DNA of 61,939 nucleotides, taken from the IMG/VR virus record IMGVR_UViG_3300021475_000013, positions 1-61,939 of that record. One strand, written 5' to 3'. The first letter of the stretch is position 1; each line of letters opens with the position of its first letter. Source of the DNA: a virus. The position numbers and the translations under genes are program-made. Below, piece by piece: positions 41,810-49,133 of the stretch. The notes below the pieces were generated by a model. The model was not told the DNA's origin. It ran no database searches and worked only from the letters and a program-made list of their open reading frames with translations.

Positions 41810-42208
41810 TTATTGATTGATGTTGAATGGAATAATATTCGACTGAACTGGTGTCGACGATGCATTATTGTCATGCAAAGTGCTACCTTCTGGTGCTGGA
41901 GTTAACACGCCATTATATCCAACACTCATGATTTCTCCAGATCCAGTGGCGCATAAATTGTCTTGAATCGCTGTAGCACAACCAACAGAATCAGAAGAAG
42001 TTTCTATCGGAGCAATCGGTGCGCCCGCAGACGCCGAGCTTGATGAACTCAATTCTGGGCTAGACGTTGCACTTGTAGTCTGCTGACTGAGGTCCTGAAC
42101 AACGACCGCCTGAATATGCTGAAGTTCCGTCACACGACTCGGGTTTGAATTAATCATCCCGATCAGGAACAAAACTATTTGTAGTACCGACATAAGTGCT
42201 TGTTGCAT
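41810..42208 (-). CDS. membrane-anchored Ser/Thr-rich protein
   Basis: 132 residues. An N-terminal hydrophobic helix (MSVLQIVLFLIGMI) is followed by a long low-complexity region (SSSSSASAGAPIAPIETSSD) and a C-terminus with CATAIQDNLCATGSG. The composition resembles Parcubacteria exported proteins. First gene after the promoter at 42245. Function unknown; a spanin-like or surface role is possible. Confidence 0.55.
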   Translation of the reverse strand: MQQALMSVLQIVLFLIGMINSNPSRVTELQHIQAVVVQDLSQQTTSATSSPELSSSSSASAGAPIAPIETSSDSVGCATAIQDNLCATGSGEIMSVGYNGVLTPAPEGSTLHDNNASSTPVQSNIIPFNINQ

Positions 42209-42244
42209 ATATTTTTATAATTATCCGTTAATAAACCTACAGTT

Positions 42245-42291
42245 AATATACTACCATACTACAGGAATATAACATAGCCGAGTGTGGACAA
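42245..42291 (-). promoter_or_regulatory. promoter with TTGTCCACA and CTGTAGTATGG elements
   Basis: On the minus strand TTGTCCACA (42283-42291), 29 bases, then TAGTAT/TATATT (42245-42253) preceded by CCTGTAGTATGG. Same arrangement and spacing as the promoter at 38969. It drives the membrane-protein gene at 42208 and the genes after it. Confidence 0.6.
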
Positions 42292-42292
42292 C

Positions 42293-42640
42293 TCAACCCA
42301 ATAAATGCCCAATATCCACGCCACGGATGTCGTTTTTGATGTATTCCAAAAAATCGAAATCATCTTTACCCATCTTAAATAATCCCTGTTTGAACTTCTC
42401 GTAAAGAAAAACCAACGTCTTTTTGAACAGAAATAATCGCTCCTCAATACCATGTCCCATGTGCGAATGACATCGCCCACAAACCACAGCACAATTGCAC
42501 GCCGATCCGCTCACACGTCCGAAAATATGGTGCATTTCAGTTCCACCTGCGTTATTTCCATTACCACCGCAAACCCAACACGCATAGCAGTCCATAAACA
42601 GGACCCGAACTTTAAGCGGAAATGGATTTGAGAGAATCAT
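42293..42640 (-). CDS. HNH-like nuclease
   Basis: 115 residues. CWVCGGNGNNAGGTEMHHIF, then a second Cys pair (VVCGRCHSH): an HNH/treble-clef layout with EMHH as the catalytic His region. It lacks the basic DNA-recognition repeats of the homing enzymes and sits at the end of the replication module, so a recombination or packaging nuclease (NinG-like role) is possible. It overlaps the upstream gene by 29 bases. Confidence 0.65.
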   Translation of the reverse strand: MILSNPFPLKVRVLFMDCYACWVCGGNGNNAGGTEMHHIFGRVSGSACNCAVVCGRCHSHMGHGIEERLFLFKKTLVFLYEKFKQGLFKMGKDDFDFLEYIKNDIRGVDIGHLLG

Positions 42641-43022
42641 TGTTTAGTCTGGTTACTTCCGCAATCGCTTCCCGAAACCTACTCATCGGCAAAACTTCAT
42701 TTTTGTACATACGCTTATATTCCTTTTTGGTAAAATGTCCTTGCTCAAGACGTTCCCTCTTAACATCATCCTCGTGAATGCGCTCAGCCTTTTCATGTCT
42801 TTCGATCCACTGACACTTTGATCGGTAATAAATCTTACCAAGAATAACGAGTGCGGCCTGAACTTGGCCGATCGTTGACATGGCACCTATGTGAGCTTCT
42901 CGTTCTGGAACTTTAAGTCGGCGCGCGAGCTCTCTATACATTTTGCTCCTGTCATACCCCAACGGGATGATACTCTCGATGACTTCATGGGCGGCCTGTT
43001 GATAGAAAAAAATGTCTTTCAT
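42612..43022 (-). CDS. DUF3268-like protein
   Basis: 136 residues. MYRELARRLKVPEREAHIGA and the neighbouring helix resemble the C-terminal part of DUF3268 phage proteins (R-x-x-AY-x-x-LA, HIG). The Cys-rich N-terminal part of that family is missing here, and the rest is helical and charged. Role unknown, in the replication/methylation neighbourhood. Confidence 0.5.
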   Translation of the reverse strand: MKDIFFYQQAAHEVIESIIPLGYDRSKMYRELARRLKVPEREAHIGAMSTIGQVQAALVILGKIYYRSKCQWIERHEKAERIHEDDVKRERLEQGHFTKKEYKRMYKNEVLPMSRFREAIAEVTRLNNDSLKSISA

Positions 43023-43023
43023 A

Positions 43024-43437
43024 CTAAGTAAAAATTACAAGCATACTCGGAAATGGTGCTGAGTTCTTTGATCCGCCAAACTTGAGACGACCTTTGAGAA
43101 AACGAATCTCTACGTTTGGTTTCTGGTAAATATACTCGTGGAAGTATTTCGTGTCGGTGCGCGCGGGAAGTAAGGCCACAACAATTTCTGCCCCCCCCAT
43201 TGCCGCTTTTTCAATCCATTTACCTATTTCACGTCCGTAAGGAGGATTACAAAATACCCTCTCACCAGACCAGTCTTTCGAAAGACCATCGTCTTCCTTC
43301 GTGTAGAACCTCAAGCATTTCGCGTTTTCTTTCGTTGCGGCTGGATCGAGAGTAAAATGAAACTCTGCTTCAAGCTTGTCGAAAAGCTCTTGAGGCGTGA
43401 ACCATTCGGGAGTTTTACTAGAGAAGTGGACGTTCAT
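43024..43437 (-). CDS. phage N6-adenine DNA methyltransferase (Dam-type)
   Basis: 137 residues. EWFTPQELFDKLEAEFHFTL, DPAATKENAKC, VFCNPPYGREIGKWIEKA (NPPY catalytic motif) and VVALLPARTDTKYFHEYIY match the phage Dam-like family. A run of eight G on the coding strand falls in AMGGAE, a possible slippage site. It probably protects phage DNA against restriction, alongside the ParB-methyltransferase fusion. Confidence 0.88.
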   Translation of the reverse strand: MNVHFSSKTPEWFTPQELFDKLEAEFHFTLDPAATKENAKCLRFYTKEDDGLSKDWSGERVFCNPPYGREIGKWIEKAAMGGAEIVVALLPARTDTKYFHEYIYQKPNVEIRFLKGRLKFGGSKNSAPFPSMLVIFT

Positions 43438-43467
43438 ACGATTCTTTTATAGATCTCATTGGTTGTT

Positions 43468-43926
43468 TCATTTTTCTATTCGTTCCTGCTTGCCACACTT
43501 CGTACAGATGCGGATTTTGATTTCTTTCCATGTAGGATGATCGCATCCTTTCGGATCAATCATCGCGCCGTCGGTGAGATAATTCTTTATCAAGCGAGTT
43601 ATCGTGATGCTCTTACCCTCTGGAATTTTATCGACGTTGGGAAACACTTTGTAAAGTTTCACCGCATACTGGATCCATCTCTCGGACATATCCAATTCAT
43701 CCGCGATGTACTTGATCAACTCGGGGAACGATTCGACCTTGTCCTCATTCTTGAGAAGTAATTCTCCGATCTTGTGGCGAAATACGATCTTGTGCCATTC
43801 CAACTGATACTTCAATTCGACCATGGCCGTCTTGAACTCATCGACGGCATACTTCGCTTCCTCGAGCATATTTTTGAACCATGCTGTCTCTTTGAAATCT
43901 ACCGACAATTCTTTTGATTTTGACAT
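43468..43926 (-). CDS. DUF3102-like protein with C-terminal zinc pair
   Basis: 152 residues. IVFRHKIGELLLKNEDKVES, LIKYIADELDMSERWIQYAV, LYKVFPNVDKIPEGKSITI follow the pattern of DUF3102 (N-terminal helix, HTH-like 'seR..Y...' region). The C-terminus adds CDHPTW...ICTKCGKQE. Likely DNA-binding and found between methyltransferase and helicase genes. Confidence 0.6.
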   Translation of the reverse strand: MSKSKELSVDFKETAWFKNMLEEAKYAVDEFKTAMVELKYQLEWHKIVFRHKIGELLLKNEDKVESFPELIKYIADELDMSERWIQYAVKLYKVFPNVDKIPEGKSITITRLIKNYLTDGAMIDPKGCDHPTWKEIKIRICTKCGKQERIEK

Positions 43927-43937
43927 GTGATTTTTTA

Positions 43938-45347
43938 TTAATTCTGTCCCTGATTCCCATCCCTCTCAAACCCTCTAAAATCCTCACGATTCTTATCTAT
44001 CTCGACCAGCATATGATCATTGTGATACGCCGTGACATATCCCATCGTTCCCTCGCGGCGGTTCTTGAAGATGCGGATTTTCGACTTGTTGTCCCCATCC
44101 TCAAGCGCCTTGCGACGCGTACTCGATCCATCATCATCGTTCGGAATACGCCACACGCCGACGATCGTATCAGCTAATCTTGAAATCAAACCTGAATCTC
44201 GGATGTCCTCTTTGCGCGGTTCTCGGTTCGTGCCGTTCGGATCGTCCTTGCTGTGAGCGATGAGAAAAATGATGAGGTTCTGATCGACCGCGATTTGCTT
44301 GATCTTCGCCACCATGTCGCCCAGCTCCAACGACACATTTCGCTCTATGCGCTCAAGACTAAAAATCTGATGCATATGGTCTATGAAAATGGCCTTGACC
44401 GCACCTCCCGCTTTCGCCGCCTTGAGCTTCGCCTCAATGATCTTCATCTCGATCCAGTCAATCATCTGCAAATCACGCTTCCTTGACTGCTTGAACTTCC
44501 GAACCATCGATGGATCTATATCATCGAATCCCGCATGTGGCAGGTAGAACGCTGGAAGCTTATCCTTATCCCCTCCGTTCGCCTTTGTGATCTTCTTGAT
44601 GAACTGACGCGGCGTGACTTCGAGCGTGAACCATACTGAATCGACCCCTGAGCGAGCCATGTTCGTCGTAACCGACATGAGCCACGTCGTCTTACCTTCG
44701 CCCGTAGGTCCCGTCACCACAATCAATTCTCCTGCCTCTACGCCGTTCAATAGCCTGTCTATCATCGGAAATCCCGTCTTCACGTTAAATACTGACTCAT
44801 CGGTCTTATCGAGCTCTAGAGCCATCTCTCTTGATGTTACGATTCGGTCTACGCCTGCGTAAGACTCTATCTCTTCATCTGATTCCTTTTGAGCTGGTGC
44901 TACGTCTAGGACGCCAGAAACGAGCTTGCTGGTGTAATCTATGATCCGTTCGATCTCCCAATCCTCCTTTCCTGAAACATCCTTGATATTCTCTCCTGCT
45001 TCTATGAGCCTACGGAGAAGTGCTTTCTTGTGAATGATCTCTGCATAGTGACGAACATTTGAAGTAGCAGGAACGGCGGCCAATAGTTCCCCGACATATG
45101 TTGATCCGCCAACGGATTCCAATTCACCACTTTCAAGTAAATAATTGGTGACTGAAATCAAATCTATAGGGATAGACCTGTCATTAAGAACCTTAAGAGC
45201 GTGCCAAATGATCGTATGCTTCTTGGAATAGAAATGCTTGTCTTCAACTAATACTTCTCTAATAACACCAGGCTTGATAAGAATCGCCCCGAGCAATGCG
45301 CGCTCAGCTTCCATTGACTGCGGCGGTTGGGAAAATTGTTTTGTCAT
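43938..45347 (-). CDS. dnaB: replicative DNA helicase DnaB
   Basis: 469 residues, normal length. N-domain: PPQSMEAERALLGAILIKPG, then HALKVLNDRSIPIDLISVTN. RecA-like core: ELIVVTGPTGEGKTTWLMSV (Walker A), KAIFIDHMHQIFS (Walker B region) and LIIFLIAHSKDDPNGTNR. It would form a hexamer unwinding the fork 5'-3' and recruit host DnaG primase and polymerase III, since neither is encoded here. Coupled to the small gene upstream by an ATGA overlap. Confidence 0.93.
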   Translation of the reverse strand: MTKQFSQPPQSMEAERALLGAILIKPGVIREVLVEDKHFYSKKHTIIWHALKVLNDRSIPIDLISVTNYLLESGELESVGGSTYVGELLAAVPATSNVRHYAEIIHKKALLRRLIEAGENIKDVSGKEDWEIERIIDYTSKLVSGVLDVAPAQKESDEEIESYAGVDRIVTSREMALELDKTDESVFNVKTGFPMIDRLLNGVEAGELIVVTGPTGEGKTTWLMSVTTNMARSGVDSVWFTLEVTPRQFIKKITKANGGDKDKLPAFYLPHAGFDDIDPSMVRKFKQSRKRDLQMIDWIEMKIIEAKLKAAKAGGAVKAIFIDHMHQIFSLERIERNVSLELGDMVAKIKQIAVDQNLIIFLIAHSKDDPNGTNREPRKEDIRDSGLISRLADTIVGVWRIPNDDDGSSTRRKALEDGDNKSKIRIFKNRREGTMGYVTAYHNDHMLVEIDKNREDFRGFERDGNQGQN

Positions 45348-45586
45348 TCTAGTACAATTTTTATTCTACATCCAACTTTTTCAAGTGCTTCGACTATTTC
45401 TTTTTCCTCACTCTTAGTTTGAAATCCGTCCAAATCTTTTATCACCCCGTGAAAATATCCAAGACCATCATGTCCTGTCCAAGTAACAGATCCATACTGA
45501 GAAAGGGCATTTTCTATCTTTCTTATTTCCTCTGGAAGATCAGCTTTATACAAAAACTCCGTCACAAATGTGTTTCTAAAACTCAT
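45344..45586 (-). CDS. small protein between helicase and organiser
   Basis: 80 residues, alpha/beta (LPEEIRKIENALSQYGSVTW, then KEIVEALEKVGCRIKIVLE, a beta-alpha-beta end). ATGA overlaps at both ends. A helicase-loader role is conceivable from position but is not shown by the sequence. Confidence 0.5.
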   Translation of the reverse strand: MSFRNTFVTEFLYKADLPEEIRKIENALSQYGSVTWTGHDGLGYFHGVIKDLDGFQTKSEEKEIVEALEKVGCRIKIVLE

Positions 45587-46416
45587 ATTTCGTTTCTTAC
45601 TTTATAAGCATTCACCTGCACGTCCGACAACGCACGGGTGATCTGAACTGCCTCCTCATCGGGCTTGCCGAGAGAAAACCATTCCTCAAACAAATCGTAA
45701 ATCTGCGTCTCCGTGAGACCGCCAGTATTCAATGCTCGAAGAACCATGGTATATCCTGCCATATTTGCGATAGGAAGAGTCCCTATTTCTTTCTTGCACA
45801 TGTGGACAAATTTCTGCTGGATACGGACGGCTATCTTGTTCTTGCCCTCCTTAACGATCTTAGGACCCTTTTTGAGCGGATTACCGAACGAATCATGTGT
45901 CCTGACGTTTCCGTCCTCGTCGATATTGGTCTCAACTACCACGTCGTCCACCGCCTCTGTTTCACGTGAAACGAATGTCGGTCGGACTGAGAAAGACTCG
46001 GATTCCGCTTCGGAATCCGACTTCTTACTATCCTTACCTAACCTAACCTGAGTTAACATTTTGTTAACAGAATCAGGGTTTTCCGTATAACCCTTATCCT
46101 GCTTGATAAAAAGTTTGTTTTTCTCTTCCTGAAACCTTGTTGGATGATACCTATCTTTTTGAATCAGATTGTGAATAAGCCAATGTTTTATGACCACTAC
46201 TCCGCTATCAAAAGGAAGTATAAAACGCCTACCGATCAACATCCTTAGGTCATCATCGGCCGATCCGATGATCTTCATTACCATCTTCGGTTGTATGAAT
46301 CCATCATCATCTGCATCCATTCCGAGATGAAAATAAAGCAACTGCGAAGACGATGGCATAGAAAGAAATTCCTCACTCTTCACTATCGTCGGACTGAACA
46401 TTCTTCGTTGTGCCAT
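45583..46416 (-). CDS. replisome organiser / replication initiator, DnaD-like
   Basis: 277 residues. AQRRMFSPTIVKSEEFLSMP and LLYFHLGMDADDDGFIQPK are the winged-helix N-domain of phage replisome-organiser proteins. A Ser/Glu-rich linker follows, then a helical C-domain (EEWFSLGKPDEEAVQITRAL) of the kind that contacts helicase. It likely binds the origin, perhaps near 49.1-49.5 kb or within its own gene, and loads DnaB. Confidence 0.82.
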   Translation of the reverse strand: MAQRRMFSPTIVKSEEFLSMPSSSQLLYFHLGMDADDDGFIQPKMVMKIIGSADDDLRMLIGRRFILPFDSGVVVIKHWLIHNLIQKDRYHPTRFQEEKNKLFIKQDKGYTENPDSVNKMLTQVRLGKDSKKSDSEAESESFSVRPTFVSRETEAVDDVVVETNIDEDGNVRTHDSFGNPLKKGPKIVKEGKNKIAVRIQQKFVHMCKKEIGTLPIANMAGYTMVLRALNTGGLTETQIYDLFEEWFSLGKPDEEAVQITRALSDVQVNAYKVRNEI

Positions 46417-46420
46417 AAAT

Positions 46421-46954
46421 TTACGATGTCATGGGCATTAGTAATGCTCGAGCCTGATGATCATTTCCTTCTGAAAGAAGAGTGATTGGTTTCAACGGAT
46501 CCTTCTTTGAAATCCTGAGGGTTACTTTCGTCTTGTTGATCTTTTTGAGTGCGCCCAAAATCTCTTCAAGATATTCTGGATTCAGCTTTATGTCTATCGT
46601 AGGTCCGACTTCGTCGAAGATTTTTTCATATTCAGGAAATCTGAAAGCCTTACTTTCTTTCTTGGCCATGGCAACGAGTGTCCTAGAATCCTCAGAAATC
46701 TTTACTTTCTCGTCACCAAGGTCTTCGATGGTAGCTTCTTTCTTTATGGTCATTTCCATGAACGCTCTCCTTGAAATCAGAATCGGTTTCTGCTTCGGGT
46801 CTATGCCCTTTTTTATGTTCTTAACTTCCACAAGGCGAAATGAATCGCTGGCTACAGCCGTATGTCCGTCGAATCGGACGCGAGCTATCTCTGGTCTTGT
46901 CTCTACTAAAGAAGTAAATTTGGAAACGATCTGGTGATATTTTGTGAATTTCAC
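46421..46954 (-). CDS. short beta-clamp-like protein
   Basis: 177 residues from GTG 46954. FDGHTAVASDSFRLVEVKN matches the clamp signature (A-T/S-D-x-x-R-L), and KLNPEYLEEILGALKKIN with HQARALLMPM matches the C-terminal domain end (F-N-x-x-Y-L...Y-V-V-M-P-M) of DnaN. It is half the length of a bacterial clamp (about 370). It may form a ring from more subunits, like a minimal clamp, or imitate part of the host clamp to capture its polymerase. Confidence 0.7.
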   Translation of the reverse strand: MKFTKYHQIVSKFTSLVETRPEIARVRFDGHTAVASDSFRLVEVKNIKKGIDPKQKPILISRRAFMEMTIKKEATIEDLGDEKVKISEDSRTLVAMAKKESKAFRFPEYEKIFDEVGPTIDIKLNPEYLEEILGALKKINKTKVTLRISKKDPLKPITLLSEGNDHQARALLMPMTS

Positions 46955-46983
46955 TTTTTTATAATTAACTTTTAATTTTTCCT

Positions 46984-47044
46984 ATTGTACACTCGCTTGC
47001 ATCCAACGTGTAGATGCAAGGCGACTGGACAATAGGTGGACAAT
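46984..47044 (-). promoter_or_regulatory. promoter/operator before the clamp-like gene
   Basis: Minus-strand -10 TACAAT (46984-46989). Just upstream, TTGCATC (46997-47003) and GATGCAA (47013-47019) form a 7-bp inverted repeat with a 9-base centre, a likely operator. Further upstream ATTGTCCA occurs twice, 11 bp apart (47026-47033 and 47037-47044), related to the TTGTCCACA element at other promoters. Confidence 0.5.
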
Positions 47045-47208
47045 TAGTCTTTCGACTTCTTGCCAGTTTTCGGAAACGCCTGACCTTCAACCCTTTCTGG
47101 TTGGACAAAGTCATCGTCATACCGATTAAGAATACTGATCATCATCTCCCTATCCTCTATCGTTTCGATAGGAAGATATACCTCCGCCTGTGAACTTGAT
47201 TCGCTCAT
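47044..47208 (-). CDS. 54-residue acidic protein
   Basis: Frame from ATG 47208 (ATGA overlap with the previous stop) to TAA 47044. MSESSSQAEVYLPIETIED continues to a Lys-rich end (TGKKSKD). Below common length limits, but translational coupling supports it. Function unknown. Confidence 0.5.
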   Translation of the reverse strand: MSESSSQAEVYLPIETIEDREMMISILNRYDDDFVQPERVEGQAFPKTGKKSKD

Positions 47209-47399
47209 GCTGGTACAGCGACACCTGCCGCATCATCCTCGTCTAATGGCTCGTCGAAGTCTGTGTCCGTCAAATCCCATGTACCTGAACTCTCATACCC
47301 TGACGTGAACCCTTTCTCGATTTGAGACGCTATGTGCCTCACGAAGTCCGCTAGGTCATGCTCATCTATCGATTCGTGGTTGATAGTAAGTTTTGACAT
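47205..47399 (-). CDS. small acidic protein
   Basis: 64 residues (HDLADFVRHIASQIEKGFTS then very acidic DLTDTDFDEPLDEDD). Two bases after the SSB-like gene's stop. No family recognised; may be a DNA mimic or a replication accessory by composition alone. Confidence 0.5.
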   Translation of the reverse strand: MSKLTINHESIDEHDLADFVRHIASQIEKGFTSGYESSGTWDLTDTDFDEPLDEDDAAGVAVPA

Positions 47400-47401
47400 G
47401 G

Positions 47402-48196
47402 CTAGAAGGGAATATCAGCAGGATCAATCTTGTCCTCAGGATAATCTGCTGGAGCCATCGGTTCTTTGCTATAATCAATCGATGGCAGATCCTCTTTCGG
47501 TGCCTCGGCCGTTCCGTCTTTGTAATACTCGTCTTGCTCAGATGTCATAGCGTGAAGCTCATTGATCTTATCGACGACGACTGACAATTTCACATCATCG
47601 AGTTTCTGTCCTCTGACGAAATTAATCGTGAAGTATGATCCCAAAGGACCAGATTCTTTCAGCGCGGACAATTTCGTCACGAACATATAGCTATGTTCGC
47701 CCTTAGACTTCTTATTGGCTATGTAGTCGAAGAAGTCGACGGTGCCCTCTACCTTGCCCTCACGCTTGTTATTAAGCGTCGATCCCTTGATAATCACACG
47801 TACGAGCTCTTTCTCATGCCCTGCGCGAAGCAGGAAAGCGTAGACGACACGTTCTGCCCACATTACGTCTTTGTATTTACCATGCAAAGCATCTGCAGTG
47901 CCTTTCTCCTGAGCACCGAAAAGGTAGACATTGTCCGTCTTTACGTTGTGTTCGGTCGACGTGTAGTACATTTCTAGCCTCTTTACGTACCCAACAATGC
48001 GTCTACGAATCTTAAGGAAGATAACATCAACACTTTCTCCCAAATCCTCCTTAGTGGATTTCTCGCCTTTCTTGCGATCAATCATGTTCACATAAACGAA
48101 TCTTCCGTCCTTGCCATTAAAGCGAACTTCGTTGAGAACAATCGATTTCGGGTATCGATTGATATTCTCTCCTGTCTTGTCTGAAACGTCCTCCAT
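47402..48196 (-). CDS. single-strand DNA-binding-like protein with DIPF tail
   Basis: 264 residues. A beta-rich core (VLNEVRFNGKDGRFVYVNMI, YMFVTKLSALKESGPLGSYF) is followed by an acidic Pro-rich tail that ends DKIDPADIPF. The closing acidic -D-I-P-F is the hallmark of bacterial SSB C-termini (DDDIPF), which dock host replication and repair proteins. The core does not show a plain OB-fold signature to me, so the ssDNA-binding role rests on the tail and on the neighbours (nuclease, clamp, helicase). Confidence 0.6.
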   Translation of the reverse strand: MEDVSDKTGENINRYPKSIVLNEVRFNGKDGRFVYVNMIDRKKGEKSTKEDLGESVDVIFLKIRRRIVGYVKRLEMYYTSTEHNVKTDNVYLFGAQEKGTADALHGKYKDVMWAERVVYAFLLRAGHEKELVRVIIKGSTLNNKREGKVEGTVDFFDYIANKKSKGEHSYMFVTKLSALKESGPLGSYFTINFVRGQKLDDVKLSVVVDKINELHAMTSEQDEYYKDGTAEAPKEDLPSIDYSKEPMAPADYPEDKIDPADIPF

Positions 48197-48197
48197 G

Positions 48198-49133
48198 TTA
48201 TTTTTTCTTTGTTTTTTTAATAGTTTCGACTACATTCACTGGTTCAGTTGATATTTCCGTCTTACCTTCCTGAACCATTTTTACCACTGCTGGCGATATG
48301 ACTATCGGATAGTCACGCTGTTTTGGTGCTTGACCTTCAGTCTCCGATTTCCATATCTTCTGAGCGACTAAGAACTTGTCCCAAGCATCCGCAATTTCAT
48401 TCCACTTATATCCGTCCTTGTTTCGCTTGTAACCGACCTGCAAGATAGCGCGGCGTAATCCAGCAACATTAATCTGTTGACCATCTTTCATGATTGGATT
48501 TTCACCATTCTCAACAGTGTGGGCATACTCTGCCAACTGAATCTCAAATGAAGTCCATAGGTTCGCAGATGTCTTAAAGTCGACGATGTAAATCGTCGGC
48601 CTATCGATCTTGAGATGGTTCTTACCGCCTTCGCGCAGTGTCACTCGAATGACCCAGTCAAGAGTTCCCGCGTAATTATGCTGATCCGAGAATACCACCT
48701 TATCCCACACGATCGATTCGACGATATAATCAACTTCTATGTCCTTCCTCCAATTTACGAAAGACATGATACAGTCGACTTCTTCCGTCGTTAATTCCTC
48801 CTCATTACCCGTTGACGGGTTCACGAACTTGGAATCAATACGAACTTCTTTTCCTTCCAAAATAGCCGATATGGCCAAGTGGACTTTCGATCCTTTATCG
48901 CCTGCGGCAACTTTGATGGCCTCTGCCTCATTCCATCCCTTATCTGCGAGCCATTTGTAGAAATAAATTCCTTTCGGCCAGTATTCTGCAATCCACGTCG
49001 ATGACGGAACTGGCAAGTATATCGGCAACTTTGTGACAGGATCCTCAGATGGTTTCATATACCATCGTTCATCAGGGGTCGTAATTCGAACAATGCCCCT
49101 TTCATTATCTACTTCTCTGATTTCTTTTCTCAT
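48198..49133 (-). CDS. PD-(D/E)XK exonuclease, RecB/Cas4-like
   Basis: 311 residues. SKVHLAISAILEGKEV, VVFSDQHNYAGTLDWVIRV (catalytic Asp), PTIYIVDFKTSANLW (D-x-K) and FEIQLAEYAHTVENG (Q-x-x-x-Y) are the ordered RecB-family nuclease motifs. It starts a replication/recombination transcript with the SSB-like gene. It probably works as a recombination exonuclease in a phage lacking its own polymerase. Confidence 0.82.
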   Translation of the reverse strand: MRKEIREVDNERGIVRITTPDERWYMKPSEDPVTKLPIYLPVPSSTWIAEYWPKGIYFYKWLADKGWNEAEAIKVAAGDKGSKVHLAISAILEGKEVRIDSKFVNPSTGNEEELTTEEVDCIMSFVNWRKDIEVDYIVESIVWDKVVFSDQHNYAGTLDWVIRVTLREGGKNHLKIDRPTIYIVDFKTSANLWTSFEIQLAEYAHTVENGENPIMKDGQQINVAGLRRAILQVGYKRNKDGYKWNEIADAWDKFLVAQKIWKSETEGQAPKQRDYPIVISPAVVKMVQEGKTEISTEPVNVVETIKKTKKK

